Assembly: GCA_017354895.1 (NCBI GenBank)
Contig: CP071499.1
Location: forward strand, 1,054,001-1,118,000
Direction of reading: 5' to 3'
Source: Podospora comata
Lineage: Eukaryota > Ascomycota > Sordariomycetes > Sordariales > Podosporaceae
Length of the DNA: 64,000 nucleotides
Shown here one piece after another: positions 22,788 to 33,784 of this stretch. The translations under genes and the position numbers were made by a program. Positions within the stretch are counted from its first letter, which is position 1. Every line of letters begins with the position of its first letter. The notes under the pieces are model-generated. The model was not told the origin of the DNA and made no database searches. It was given only the letters and a program-made list of their open reading frames with translations.

Positions 22788-24644
22788 ATGTCGCAGGGGG
22801 GGCCAGCACCTCCCCCTTCTTCTCGTCCTGCTTCGCAATCGCCAGCGACAGACACCAACACCTCTCCACAACACCGACAGCAACATCTCGGTCAACAAGA
22901 TGCTCCCAGAACACAGTCGTCCCATAACCCCAGCGGAGCAACGGTAGTCGAAGGAAACGAAAGAGGCTGGCAGCCAGGAAACCGACCCTCTGGCGTACAC
23001 AACATCCTTAATCCAGCAGGCTCACAACCTGCTCCTGCCGAAGGCAGCCCCCAACCAACAATGGGGCCAACTCCTCAATATGGGACAACACAGGGCTCGC
23101 CTTCACGTCCTTATACCATCCCAGGACAGAGTGGGGCTTCCACACCAAGGGCAACTCACGCGCAGACACATCCGACAGCATCTCCAGCCGGTGGTTCCTC
23201 TTCGGCCGAGAGGGGCTCACCTTCATCTGTCCATCCCTATCCTTTTACTGCGAGACGGATACTAACCCCAAAGTCCCCGAGAGTTGCAAGCCTTAGCAGG
23301 GCTGCTCTGCGAACAGTCGAACCCCAGCTCGCAAATTTACCGGCCCCTACTCCGAGAACTTCGTCTCAGACACATGACCTTTCCATGCTCGTCGGTCCTC
23401 CGTTGGGAGCTCCGTCGCCATACCCCGGCTCCCACGCCCCCACGCGGCCGACCTCTGGGCTTTCTCGATCACTCTCACAACCCAGTCTGAGCCACGGCCA
23501 CCCAATGGCCCACCCCCGAGAACTAGCACACCCAGCTCCCCTCAAACGTGAACACAGCGGGCAGCCAGTCTTTCCAGGCTCACCATATGGGACACCGACC
23601 ATGTCAAGCAGGGGACTGCCGGCATCCAATCCTCATGGTGATGGGCGATGGGGCCCAGGGCCCATGGGTACACTTCCGCCAGCAGGCTCAGCAACTCGAA
23701 GCTTGCAGATTTCGGAAGGCCAGACTCTATTAACAATCACACCGAGGCATGGAGAGGAGATTGTGGTTCCGGTGGACGTTCACCAAGCGTCGAAGCAGGC
23801 GGATGAGAAGAGACAACGAAACGCGGGGGCTTCAGCGAGATTCAGACAGCGCAAGAAGGAGAGGGAGAGAGAACAGCAACAGGGGCTACAAAAGTTGGAG
23901 TCGAGAAACCGGGAGTTGGAAAGGAAGGCGGATGAGCTGGAGAAGCGGTGCCAGGAGCTACAAATTGAGCGTGACCACTACATGAATGACCGAAATCGTC
24001 TGCGAGATATCGTTGCCCGAACGGCTGGTATCAGCGAGTGGGCGGAAGGACCGCCGAGCCCGTCTACGTCAAGAGTCCCAGCACCCTATCCAACGGCAGG
24101 AGATAGCAGGTCACATACACCACACCAACAGCCGATGCCAGTATCGCACGCGCACTCACAGTCACACTCTCACCCATACCCTCACCCTCACCCTGCTGTT
24201 CACCCTCTTCAACATCCCCACCCGCATCCTCATGTGCGCCCGAGCGCCTACGGGGAACCATCTATGCTCGAGCCGCCCCTGAGAAGGCGAAGAACAGATT
24301 CCGAACCTCAGATGCCCACATCATCCTTTGCCCTGTCCACACCGACTACCCTGCCACCAATCGCTGGTGCTTCTGCGTTTGGAATCCCACCGTCTCCCCA
24401 TATTACACCGCCCCCGGGACCTTCACGACTACCCCCTCTTCGATTCGAGCCCCAGCCGGGAGGAACTTCCTCGACGACACCATCACCTGCCCCCAGCGGC
24501 CCTCCCTCTCTGCCACCGACGCTTCCCCCGTCCCTCCCCCCTCAACCGATTACACCATACCCGCCTCAATACCACCGAAAGAACTCGTACGAAACCGCCG
24601 GTTGGGCTACCGAGCCACGACCTTCTGAGGGAGGACCGAGGTGA
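22788..24644 (+). CDS. bZIP transcription factor
   Basis: Single visible exon, 618 aa from the ATG at 22788. The basic region (NAGASARFRQRKKERERE, about residues 340-365) has the N-x7-R signature of bZIP proteins. It is followed by a leucine-zipper-like coiled coil with heptad spacing (LQKLESRNRELERKADELEK) to about residue 400. The rest is Pro/Ser/His-rich and disordered, with a His-Pro tract after the zipper. The protein is likely nuclear and binds DNA as a dimer; targets are unknown. The start is uncertain: its context is weak (T at -3), the frame is open 270 bp further upstream but has no ATG, and an upstream exon is possible. Another ATG at 22742 opens a short out-of-frame ORF that overlaps this start. 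An AATAAA lies a few bases after the stop. Confidence 0.85.
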   Translation: MSQGGPAPPPSSRPASQSPATDTNTSPQHRQQHLGQQDAPRTQSSHNPSGATVVEGNERGWQPGNRPSGVHNILNPAGSQPAPAEGSPQPTMGPTPQYGTTQGSPSRPYTIPGQSGASTPRATHAQTHPTASPAGGSSSAERGSPSSVHPYPFTARRILTPKSPRVASLSRAALRTVEPQLANLPAPTPRTSSQTHDLSMLVGPPLGAPSPYPGSHAPTRPTSGLSRSLSQPSLSHGHPMAHPRELAHPAPLKREHSGQPVFPGSPYGTPTMSSRGLPASNPHGDGRWGPGPMGTLPPAGSATRSLQISEGQTLLTITPRHGEEIVVPVDVHQASKQADEKRQRNAGASARFRQRKKEREREQQQGLQKLESRNRELERKADELEKRCQELQIERDHYMNDRNRLRDIVARTAGISEWAEGPPSPSTSRVPAPYPTAGDSRSHTPHQQPMPVSHAHSQSHSHPYPHPHPAVHPLQHPHPHPHVRPSAYGEPSMLEPPLRRRRTDSEPQMPTSSFALSTPTTLPPIAGASAFGIPPSPHITPPPGPSRLPPLRFEPQPGGTSSTTPSPAPSGPPSLPPTLPPSLPPQPITPYPPQYHRKNSYETAGWATEPRPSEGGPR

Positions 24645-26228
24645 ATAAACGCATACGACAGAACATACTACACATATCGAATCATTTACACCCAATACCC
24701 TATAATACCCCCTTCCACCACATACATTTCCTTTGTTTTTATTGGGCATCATACTAGAGGATCAAAACAAATTGCCACGGGCGACCAGGGCGAGGCCAGA
24801 CGGACCACAGTTTCTTGTTTAGGGCGGGAGGAGAAAGAAAATTCAAAAGATGTTTTTGGCTTTATTTTTCTAACTGTCGTTTGTTTCTTTTGTCTTTTTA
24901 CTAGCATTTTGGAAGCGCGGGGTTTCTTGATGGGTTCTTTTTGGGTTTTGGGTTTTCTATTATCAAACTTGTTGTAATACCCACCACACAGCATATAGCA
25001 TTCCTTTTTTTTTTTTCTGTCTGTATAATTTTTTTTTGTTGAATATCAAGTTTCTAATCATCATAACACCACCACCTGCACATATTCAGCCTTTTGTTCA
25101 GTTATGTACAATCCTTTTTTTTGGGGGGGTTTTTCTGTTTTTTTTTTTTACATATATTTGCGGAGAGAGGAGGTACGGTGGGAGGAGGAATAATTGTCTT
25201 TTTGGGCTACTATGCCAATGAAAGCTTAGCTGGGGAGGATTGGGTGGGTTTTCTCTTTTTTGGACACACGGGCGTTGGATTAGAAAAAGTTGGAGCAGCA
25301 GCAGAAAGTGTGCGTGTGTTCCTGCAAGAAGTTTCACCGATTGGACAATGGTTTTCTCCTTGGTTTCTTGCCTCTGATTTGTCTGCTTTAATCTTGACAA
25401 ATTCGGTTCAAAGAGGAGGAGGCTGGGGGGAAGAGCAAGGTTTCAGGGGGGAGCAGCCGGCGAGCATATTCGATACTAAGATTGTTTTTATCATTGTTGT
25501 TCAAGTTCTATTCGTTGGATACCCGACAGGATACAAAGTCAACAGACAGCCGAGGTAGGAGGTTGGGAGGGGGCTACAGGCAGCGGTAGAATGCATACCG
25601 CATGTGTATATGTATGTTTACATACTGCATGCTTGTCTGTGAGGGGGGAGGAGGCTGGAGCTGTATCCAATGGGGATATATAATAGGGTAGTAGCACGCG
25701 GCTGGCACGAAGCTGTGGTTTGCTGTTCGGCCGTGATCTCTCAAAGCAGCAGCTGCAAGATAGAGCTTTGAGAAGCAAAGCTACTGTTACAGTACATGTA
25801 CATATATGTGGTACATTGCATACATTATTGTATATCTAGTTGCAACCGCCAGCAAGTAAATCAAGAATGTCCAAAGGATCAGAACAGCCACAAAGCTAGT
25901 TACATGTCTAATTAGGTAGGATCAAAGTGCGGAAAGAATACAACGTCAAGGTTGACCGGTGGTCTACACATCAAACTGTGGCTTAAGAGTTGTTGTTGTC
26001 CATGCATTCAGACGCCAGATGATAAAATCCCCGACTACCGCGCTTAAATGATTCGACATAGGCGCCGTTTTATACCCCCTTTCACCCCACCACACCCACC
26101 TTCACACGAATCCAACGTGCATGTTTTGGGCGAGCGCGGGTGATGGAGGGTGGTGTTGCAGTTTCGCCGGGCTGCAGAAAGTGCAGAACAAAAAAAATGT
26201 AGGTATTGTATGTGTGAGCATGAATTGT

Positions 26229-26254
26229 GCTGCTGCTGCTGCTGCTGCTGCTGC
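26229..26254 (+). repeat. (GCT)n microsatellite
   Basis: About 8.7 units of GCT. It lies outside any supported gene. Confidence 0.9.
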
Positions 26255-26470
26255 AACACCAGAGTTACGTTGCCTTTTCACCCATCCACAGACACACACA
26301 CACACAAACTGCTGAGCCGCAGCCTCGTTCTGCTACAACATATGCAAGAAGGGCTTACCTCGCCTTGTCCAACCGTTGTTCCCCCGATTTACCCTTTTCA
26401 GCATCATGGTGTGCTACAACACACACCTATGTGACACCCCACCCCCCGCCTTGGGCCTCCCCCATAACAC

Positions 26471-26492
26471 CTCCTCCTCCTCCTCCTCCTCC
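26471..26492 (+). repeat. (CTC)7 microsatellite
   Basis: Seven CTC units in noncoding sequence. Confidence 0.85.
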
Positions 26493-26643
26493 AAAAGATG
26501 GTGTGTAAGAAACCGTCTGATCGGGCGAGGTGAGGAAGGGAAGACCGGGCAAAACAAGGTTGGGGTGTACAGTACTACTAATCCTGGGTGATCCATGAGG
26601 TGGTGGCTACCGGTCAACACACCCATCACCGGTCACCACCCAA

Positions 26644-26671
26644 TTCCTTCCTTCCTTCCTTCCTTCCTTCC
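26644..26671 (+). repeat. (TTCC)7 microsatellite
   Basis: Seven TTCC units, followed by a C-rich stretch, in noncoding sequence. Confidence 0.9.
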
Positions 26672-29202
26672 CCCCACCACCGCCGCCGCCTCGCAGAAAG
26701 CTAGGTCTTGAACAAGACGATCCTGTGGCACATTGTGTTGTTCCAGAGTTTCTTGGCTCGTCTTGTTCACAATCTCATCATTTTCCCGCTCGCCGCGTCT
26801 GACGATAGTTTTTTGCCATTGGCCCTGTATAAGCGACCGCAGCAGATAAACCATTTGCATGAAATGAAGGTATTCCATTCGTCACAACCTCCTTGTCACG
26901 CCATCATTGATACGAACCGCTTGTCCTCGGTTGCTACCGGGCTCAGTAAGAAATCCGCCGGTTTCTGTAGCGATATGCCCTCTCGCCATTGAAGACCTCC
27001 ACTCCACCGCATCTCGTCGGTTAGTTGCATGGCATAACGGCACATGACGAGTTAGATATTCGACAGGCTGGGCTAATTAGAACAAGAGAAACGGCTGGCC
27101 TTTTTGGTCGTGTCGGTCGAATCAGACACGAAAGGATGCAATATCCTTTTTGAGCCAGTTGAAATTCACTGGCGAGAAATCAACCGTGGGCGGGTCGACT
27201 CGTAGCGTCGATCCAACGTCCGCAAAGTGGAAGCGCTATTAGATTGTGAATACGACAGTGATAGGAAGAAGCAAGAACATCGACCAGTCAACCAAAAGAA
27301 GAGCCCGTTGTGCATCTTGGCTGAGTCGAAGCTTGCGTATACTCTCCTTTTACAGGCGCGGAAAGCAAGGTGGTATTCCATTTCCGTCTCTGCATGATCT
27401 CCATCTCACACCCATGTCTCATCTCGGTGTCTTCATCGTGGGGTTCTTCAGCGATGAAGAAAGTCACCCGACTCATCAAGGTTCCTAGAATGTGGATTGT
27501 TCCACCGTTTCGAGGTGCCATTGCTGGGGCGGTGTTGTTCGAGATGACATGATCTTGACAAGCTGGGCGTCAGCCAACCGGGCTAAATTTTTGGCGGCTG
27601 CCAATCACGGTATGTCGAGATTTCAATATCCGAAACAGGCGCAAAAGTACGAGGGTGAGCCGGAATAGAGTGCCTTGTTACTTCGGAGCTTGTGATATCG
27701 GTGTAACACTCTCGAATTTGCGGTGGATGGTGGCGGTGACCGCTACCGAAGGTTGGACATTCTGTTTTATTCATTGGCACCTCAATGTGTTGGTCATAAG
27801 TGATTGGGAAATGAGAGTACATCAGTCAGGAAGGTAGAGAGTAGACCGTGATCCCTGAGTGTTTTGCGTAACTGATAGCCGAGCATGTTTGACAGAATGC
27901 TGGACTAAAAATCGATAGGTGCGCGGGATGATGGTTTGTGAGGGTTGCTCGCTACCTCAAGGCCGTCCGAGTATCGTCTGGGGCCTGTGGAAGTGTAGCA
28001 GTCCTTGTCTTTCTGTCCCAAACGTTGCAAAACAGTGCCGTACCGGCAAGTTCGATCTCGGTAAATCGGAGGCGACGTTGCAACGAAACCGGCAGTCTGC
28101 CCAAATTCAGTCGACATCGCGAGATAAACAGCGCGTTTTTGAGATTGCTGTTGACACCATCGAAGACCGTTGTAACTCTTCGAATCTTGTCATTGTCCCT
28201 ACCGACTTTTCCTCCTCCCACTGGAGGAACGGAGCATGGTGCTTCCGCGGGTCCTTGTCCATGGAAGGAGAAGATTGCCCTGGGCCTTCATCACATGACG
28301 AATTGGGCCAAGGAAGCCATAGAATAGCACCGAAAAAGAAAGAAAAATCGATTCACAAGTCTTTGGTTGTCATCTGGGGAGCGAGTCAGCGATGTAACAT
28401 CACCATAGGATTACCGAGGTGTCCACCGCCAGATGATACTGGAGACGGTGAGAAGACTTGCTCGGCGGGACAAGATAGCGGTGTGTACTGAAATGTATCG
28501 AACTGAACTGGCGTTGAAGCCCAATACAGTGCGGTGGTAAGCAGTGTGTCTGCACCCAATGGTGTGGTTGAGGGAGGCACAGTCGTTGCTCCCGCACCCA
28601 TGTTGGGGTTACATGATCCGACCTGCCGGGTTTGGCCTGTACATGGGTCAGTCATGGCCACGGGACGTTGATCCGGATCGGTGGGACGATTCAGCGACCA
28701 AAGGGGGAATTGGAATTTAATGCAAAGGTTGTTTCAAGCAGTGAAAGTGGGTGCTGAGAAACGGTGATAAGATATCCTAGGCGATAGCAATGCAATGCAA
28801 CAGCAACTGCCGAGCCCAAGTGGATTTCAACTGGCCTTGGAGGGCTGAGAGGGGGGTTGAGAAGGGGACATTGTGATAGCTTAGGGATGAAAAGAAGAAG
28901 AAGGGGACTGTGTAATAGAAGCTCGATGGGCAGCGCAGTTTTTGAAACCCCATCTGAAGTCTTTGCACAAGATCGATGGGATGAAAGGTTCAGTTGATAG
29001 TTGAAGATGGCGACACTGATGAAGTGTGGGGGTTAGCCTTGTGCCACATGCAGGAGCAGGGATAAGCCACAGTTGAGCCGCTCCACTTTCTGACCTCACT
29101 CGAACCGTCCAAAAGTTTATCGCTGCTAGCTATCGGGCCAGGAAATATCAACGAGATCGTCAGCCATCTGCCATTGTTGCGCCGGGGAAAAGGACAGCAA
29201 TA

Positions 29203-30453
29203 ATGGCAGACTCACCACGCTCGCCCAAGAGGCGGCGTATTCTCGCCTCAATCAACCGCCCAGATCACGATGCCGGCAGCGATAGCGATGAATACGGCCC
29301 AAGACCAGCAGGCCAACCAAGCAAGACGCATCGCGATATGCCCCGCCATAAATCAACCCCTCCAGGCGAGGAACCACCAGACGCCGAAGATGAACCGCAT
29401 CAGTCAGAGAAACAGGACGATCCTATGCCTACAGATGGCTCAAACCACACCCCAGAAGCAGACGGCAACTCTACGAAGCCGAAACCCACCAAATTCCGCT
29501 TCAAATCCAAGTCCTCCCGCTCCCGCCGAGATCGCGATAAAGACAGGGAGGAAAGGGATCTCGACAGAGACAAACGCAGATCCAGCTCCAGAGACCGCAC
29601 CTCCTCGCAATCCCACCGCCACCGTCACAGGTCCCGCTCCCCCTCCGACAAACACCGCCGCTCCTCCCACCGTCACCACCACCACCACCGCTCCTCCCGC
29701 CACCGCCGGCCCCCCTCCCCCCAACAACCCGACCCCTTTGCACCGGACCCTCTAGATCCAGAAACCGCCTTCCGCGAATCCCTCTTCGACGCCATGGCCG
29801 ACGACGAAGGCGCCGCATACTGGGAAGCCATCTACGGCCAGCCAATCCACATCTATTCCAACCCCGAACATGTCAACCCCGCCACCGGCCACCTAGAAAA
29901 GATGACAGACGAGGAATACGCCGAGTATGTCCGTCAGAAGATGTGGGAGAAGACCCATGCTGGCCTGTTGGAAGAACGGGAGAAGCGCAAAAAGCAAAAA
30001 GAGGAACAGGCCAAGAAGGACGAAGAAAGAAGGAGGATAGAAAAAGAAATGGAGAGGAGTTTTGTACGAGGGGAGGAGAGGCGGTTGAAACGGTCATGGA
30101 GGACGAGGTTTGAGAGGTATCTACAGAAATGGGAGGAGTGGGTTAAAGATGCTGCGCCGGGGGCGGAGAAGATTCCTTGGCCGATTGGAGTGGAGAGGGA
30201 TGAGGAGGGTGGTTTTAGGGCGGGGGAAGTGAGGACCTTTTTTGTGAATGGGCTGGGGCTGGAGGAGACTGGGGAGAAGGAGTTTGTGGCTAGGTTGAAG
30301 GAGGAGAGGGTGAGGTGGCATCCGGATAAGATACAGCAGCGGTTGTTGGGGGGGTCGGGGACGGTGGATAAGGGGGTTATGAGGGATGTCACGGCGGTTT
30401 TTCAGGTTGTGGATGGGTTGTGGGGGGAGCTGAGGAGGAATATGGGGAAGTGA
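29203..30453 (+). CDS. NFKBIL1-like protein with degenerate J-type C-terminus
   Basis: Single exon, 416 aa. The C-terminal part matches the layout of NFKBIL1 (I-kappa-B-like protein): a charged coiled coil (LLEEREKRKKQKEEQAKK), a WP segment, then RLKEERVRWHPDKIQQRL. The last element carries an HPD triad (H373-P374-D375) as in J domains. Human and plant NFKBIL1 proteins are linked to splicing, and the N-terminal 170 residues here, rich in RS, RD and His repeats, fit a nuclear RNA-processing role. Ankyrin repeats of the animal protein were not seen. Function in fungi is inferred only. Convergent with the 5S rRNA gene, 208 bp after the stop. The coding strand turns strongly G-rich after about 29,930. 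Confidence 0.72.
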   Translation: MADSPRSPKRRRILASINRPDHDAGSDSDEYGPRPAGQPSKTHRDMPRHKSTPPGEEPPDAEDEPHQSEKQDDPMPTDGSNHTPEADGNSTKPKPTKFRFKSKSSRSRRDRDKDREERDLDRDKRRSSSRDRTSSQSHRHRHRSRSPSDKHRRSSHRHHHHHRSSRHRRPPSPQQPDPFAPDPLDPETAFRESLFDAMADDEGAAYWEAIYGQPIHIYSNPEHVNPATGHLEKMTDEEYAEYVRQKMWEKTHAGLLEEREKRKKQKEEQAKKDEERRRIEKEMERSFVRGEERRLKRSWRTRFERYLQKWEEWVKDAAPGAEKIPWPIGVERDEEGGFRAGEVRTFFVNGLGLEETGEKEFVARLKEERVRWHPDKIQQRLLGGSGTVDKGVMRDVTAVFQVVDGLWGELRRNMGK

Positions 30454-30661
30454 CATTTTGTTATGGCATGGCGATAGGCGTTTTTGGGCTGTTACACCGG
30501 CTATGAGGTGTTGAAGACTTAATGATCAAGGTTGTTAATGATACCATAGGGGTGTTAGATTATGATAATAGAGATTGGGAGGTGCAGGAAGGTTTGGAAG
30601 TTGTGAGATTATACCATCGGATTCGTTGATGAAAAGAAATAGAAACGAAAAAGGGCTAAAA
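30454..30661. other. Short spacer between the NFKBIL1-like gene and 5S rRNA
   Basis: The probable 3' untranslated region of the NFKBIL1-like gene. The bases just before 30662 read, on the minus strand, as a T5 run that would terminate the 5S transcript. Confidence 0.5.
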
Positions 30662-30780
30662 ACATACAACACCAGGGATCCCCCAGTGGTCACCCACCTG
30701 GGTACTGGTCTGGCCCTTGGCAGGTTATCGAGGGGAGAACGGACGGGATCCCGAGTTTTCTGCCAGGTATGGTCGTATGT
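30662..30780 (-). rRNA. 5S ribosomal RNA, dispersed copy
   Basis: 119 nt on the minus strand, starting ACATACGACCATACC and ending GTTGTATGT, so the two ends pair as in 5S stem I. Internal blocks match fungal 5S: CGGGATCCCGTCCG, CTCCCCTCGATAA and GGTGGGTGACCAC, which includes the Pol III internal control region. A T5 terminator follows. Single scattered 5S genes rather than tandem arrays are typical of Neurospora and relatives. I saw no second copy in the window. Small differences from the main Neurospora type cannot be judged without an alignment, so it may be a variant or a functional gene. Confidence 0.93.
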
Positions 30781-32056
30781 GATAGTTGTAGTTGATTTTG
30801 GAGCTTATGTAGCGAACAATGACTATTCATGGCATATATGCGCGCTTTGGACTTAAGGTGTATTAGCGGCAGGGCAAGTAACACATGCAGCTCTGCTCTA
30901 GTGTGAAGTGTTGGAAATACTTATCATGTCCGCTTATATCTTTGAGGAACTGTTGTTGACTACCTGTTATCTACTTTGAAAGGCATTCTCACCAAGGTAT
31001 CCTTCACTGCCATCCGTCTGTGTGTTTATCTTGCTTTTTCTTTTCATCTGGTGATTTCAGCAGTACCTGCCTCTTGCCAAACGTCGAGGTTTCTGTAGGC
31101 AGGTATTATACCTAATTTGACCTCGCTACCTCCTTCTGCTGTGACCTGTGGGAATGTCTACTCAGGTGCAGTGCAAGTAAACAAGCATAAAGCACCCGGA
31201 AAAACCCACTAAATTTGCTGACAGTCCATGTCTCACCTCCTCTCTGTCTCCCCCTCCCCCCTCCCCGGGTTCCGTATTTTTCCAGATGTTTCTCATGTGT
31301 CAAATGTCTCCGATTTTCTTTATTCTCCGGTCCGGTGTCTGTGTGTTTGTTCTGTTGTGTCCGGGTCCGAGACCCTTTATGCAGCATGCCGAATTCCAGA
31401 GGTACCCAACATAGGATTGTGGGAGCACATTCACAGGACACAACGGTCAACTGTGCTTATACCACCTAGCAATTGACGGGAGGCAGTTTGATTGCGTTGG
31501 TACTGTTGTGACATATACTGAGGGACGATCCCCTCGTAAATATATCAGGTTGAGAGGGAAACATTTGTCAGACTTTGTTTTGTTTCGTCTAACAACCGAG
31601 AGTCAATGACGTACAATAATCAGCTGTCTGCGGCCGCCCCAAGGGTTCTGAGATGCCCTGCATCATCCCTCATCTGGACTTCACCTTTCATCTGATTCAA
31701 ACCGACGAAGCCGTGTGATTTAGGTGAAATCTGTATTTGGTATAAAAGACTAAAAATCATGGCACACTAGGACCAGGATCCAGATTCACAAAGAACCTTA
31801 AACCAAGTAAACCAGATATCACTGAACACAAAAAGAAATACCCGTCGATTAATTGCTCATGCAAGCAAACCCCTCATTCCCAGATCCCTCCAAATTTCCA
31901 AAGCGATCTTGTTGCTGTGTTCTGTCCAGCACCTGTCCATTATTGAAAACCTGCCAGCATTGAACCCCTCTCCCCTCCCCACCGCCCAAACCCCAAAAGC
32001 ATTAATGTTGTTACAGAAGGCTCCATCCATGTACACCGTAAATCGCTTTGACTGAT
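30781..32056. other. Intergenic between 5S rRNA and the GPI-protein gene
   Basis: No supported gene. A consensus TATA box (TATAAAAG, 31741-31748, plus strand) is followed by a 34-codon Cys-rich reading frame at 31859-31963. Pyrimidine-rich tracts lie near 31,230-31,270. Confidence 0.4.
31741..31748 (+). promoter_or_regulatory. Orphan TATA box
   Basis: TATAAAAG on the plus strand, 310 bp from the 3' end of a minus-strand gene and with no recognised plus-strand gene after it. It could drive a short or antisense transcript, or be chance. Confidence 0.3.
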
Positions 32057-32569
32057 TTAAAAGTTGGCCAAGAGGGCGGCACCACCAAAGAGGGCACCCA
32101 TGGCGACCGCGGCCGTCTGTTGAGGGCCGGCGTTGGTGAGAGAGCTGGAGGCAGACCCGGCAGCCTCGGTGGCGGAGCTGACACGGGAAGCGACGGTGGA
32201 GGTGTAGCCGGCCAGCTCCGAGGTGAGGGAATCTCTGTCGGCGCCGGTGGCAGTGGCGATGGCAGAGCTGAAGCTGGAGAGCACAGAGTCGGCGCTGGTG
32301 CTGATGGAGTTGAGCTCTGACTCGGCAGAGGTGCTCACCGACTCAAGGGCAGAGCTGACGACGGAGGAGACAGAGGCCGCGCTGGAAGCAATGGACGAGA
32401 TAGCGGCGGTGTCTGTGGGGTCGATGCTGGTGGTGTCGACAACGGTGGTGGTGTCTTGGGCCTAATGCCAGGTGTGTTAGCACTGCGTACATGATGCATA
32501 GGAGAAGCGTGGTCAGGCACATACAGCAACAAGGGCAGCAAAGCCGGCGAGGATAGGAGCGAAACGCAT
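32057..32569 (-). CDS. Small Ser-rich GPI-anchored cell-wall protein
   Basis: Two exons: 32525-32569 (15 codons) and 32057-32461, 149 aa in all. The 63-nt intron has donor GTATGT, branch GCTAAC and acceptor TTAG. A signal peptide (MRFAPILAGFAALVAA) is followed by a mature part made largely of Ser, Thr and Ala with no Cys. The C-terminus ends in a hydrophobic stretch (AVAMGALFGGAALLANF) after small residues (NAG), as in GPI-anchor signals. It is probably an O-glycosylated wall or membrane protein; no catalytic motif is present. A TATA box lies about 160 bp upstream of the start, unlike most genes here, which suggests strong or regulated expression. Confidence 0.85.
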
Positions 32570-33784
32570 GTTGGCGGTTGTGAAGGGTTGGTGATCAAAG
32601 TGTTTGTTAGGCTTTTTGCGAGGTAAAGCGACAAAAGACAGCAACTCGACAGAACGAGGGATAGCAGGGTGAGGCAGACGGGTGAATTGTGGGATGGAAA
32701 GTCCTAGTGAGGTCAGATGCTCAGAGGACCTATTTATATGTGTCTCTCGCATGACCCGAGACGTACGCGGCGTACCGTACATGCATCTCGATCGGCCGCC
32801 AGCCAGCTGCAGGTCCCTTTGTCATAGAGTTTGGGTTTGACCGAGCCTTTACCGATCAACCTTGGGATGGAATGCGTGTGGGCTCGGTAACCCAGCAACC
32901 CGCCGCTACGTCTGTGGTGCGGCGATCCAGACCAGACACTGTCTTGGCCATTGGCACATGCAGGGCGCATCACTGTGCGCAATGGGGCGCTAGGGATACG
33001 CAAGACCCGTGGCCGGACGGGCGTCCACCAGGTCCGTCGTGGGTAGCCCGTTGTACCGAATATCCACCGTTGCTCTGCCGTGCGACCAAGGCGATGGGCC
33101 GGGATAGCTTGGACTGCCCTTGAGTAATGTCATCATTGCGGGGAGCTTTCGGTTTCAAGGTCCGTCACCGGCCGTCTTTCCTTGTCCTGTCGTGGCTACG
33201 GGATGTGTGTCTCCCTGTCGGAGAATCCGCCTCCTTTGGCGGTGGCTGGCATCATGGCGCTGTACGCAATCCTAGCTTGGAAATGCGGGTGATGCTGAGA
33301 TGGAAGATTCTCCTGAAATCTTGGTTCGGTAGTGGAGAGGTGCGGGTGATGTTCCCAGATTTCCCTGCTTTGTCGTCGTCGGCTCCGTCTTTGCTCCACC
33401 CATCTCCGGCAGCCTCAGCCGTGCCGCCTGGAAGGCAGGGGTCCCAACTTTATTTTGACCCCTCATCCATCTCCACACCAGCTCGTCAACGTTTCCACCT
33501 TTGCCGTCAATTCCGTTCACTTCATCCATGATGTCACCGCGATGGTATCAAAGTTGGGGAGGTATTAGTTCATATTTTTCTTCTTGAGAATTCGATCTGC
33601 TCTGCAGCCATCCAGCTCGCGTATGGCAACGCCTCAACAAAGTGGAAATGCAGGCAAGGGGTTATCGCACAGTCCATTGTGAGCCAATGAGTTGGAAAAT
33701 TCCGGCTAGCTGCTGGCTGTGTAAGTGTAGTGTAGCATAGACGCATGGCGGTGTTGCCTGTGAGGTCCGAGCTATTCATCAAGC
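32570..33784. other. Intergenic: GPI-protein promoter and AVO1 3' flank
   Basis: 1.2 kb without a recognised gene. The TATA box of the GPI-protein gene is at 32731-32738. Confidence 0.45.
32731..32738 (-). promoter_or_regulatory. TATA box of the GPI-protein gene
   Basis: TATAAATA on the minus strand, about 160 bp upstream of the ATG at 32569. Transcription would start about 30 bp downstream, leaving a leader of about 130 nt. Confidence 0.5.

Larger units (their letters stand above)
24645..29202. other. 4.6-kb gene-free region with low-complexity tracts
   Basis: The first 600 bp are T-rich, with several T8-T10 runs (24,890-25,150), and may be the long 3' region of the bZIP gene. Beyond 26,000 there are GCT, CTC and TTCC microsatellites. 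No coding region or transposon was recognised. The right end holds the promoter of the NFKBIL1-like gene. Confidence 0.4.

Noticed and set aside
25094-25558. 154-codon plus-strand frame in the T-rich region
   Set aside because: Poly-Phe from T-runs; no ATG in good context and no family.
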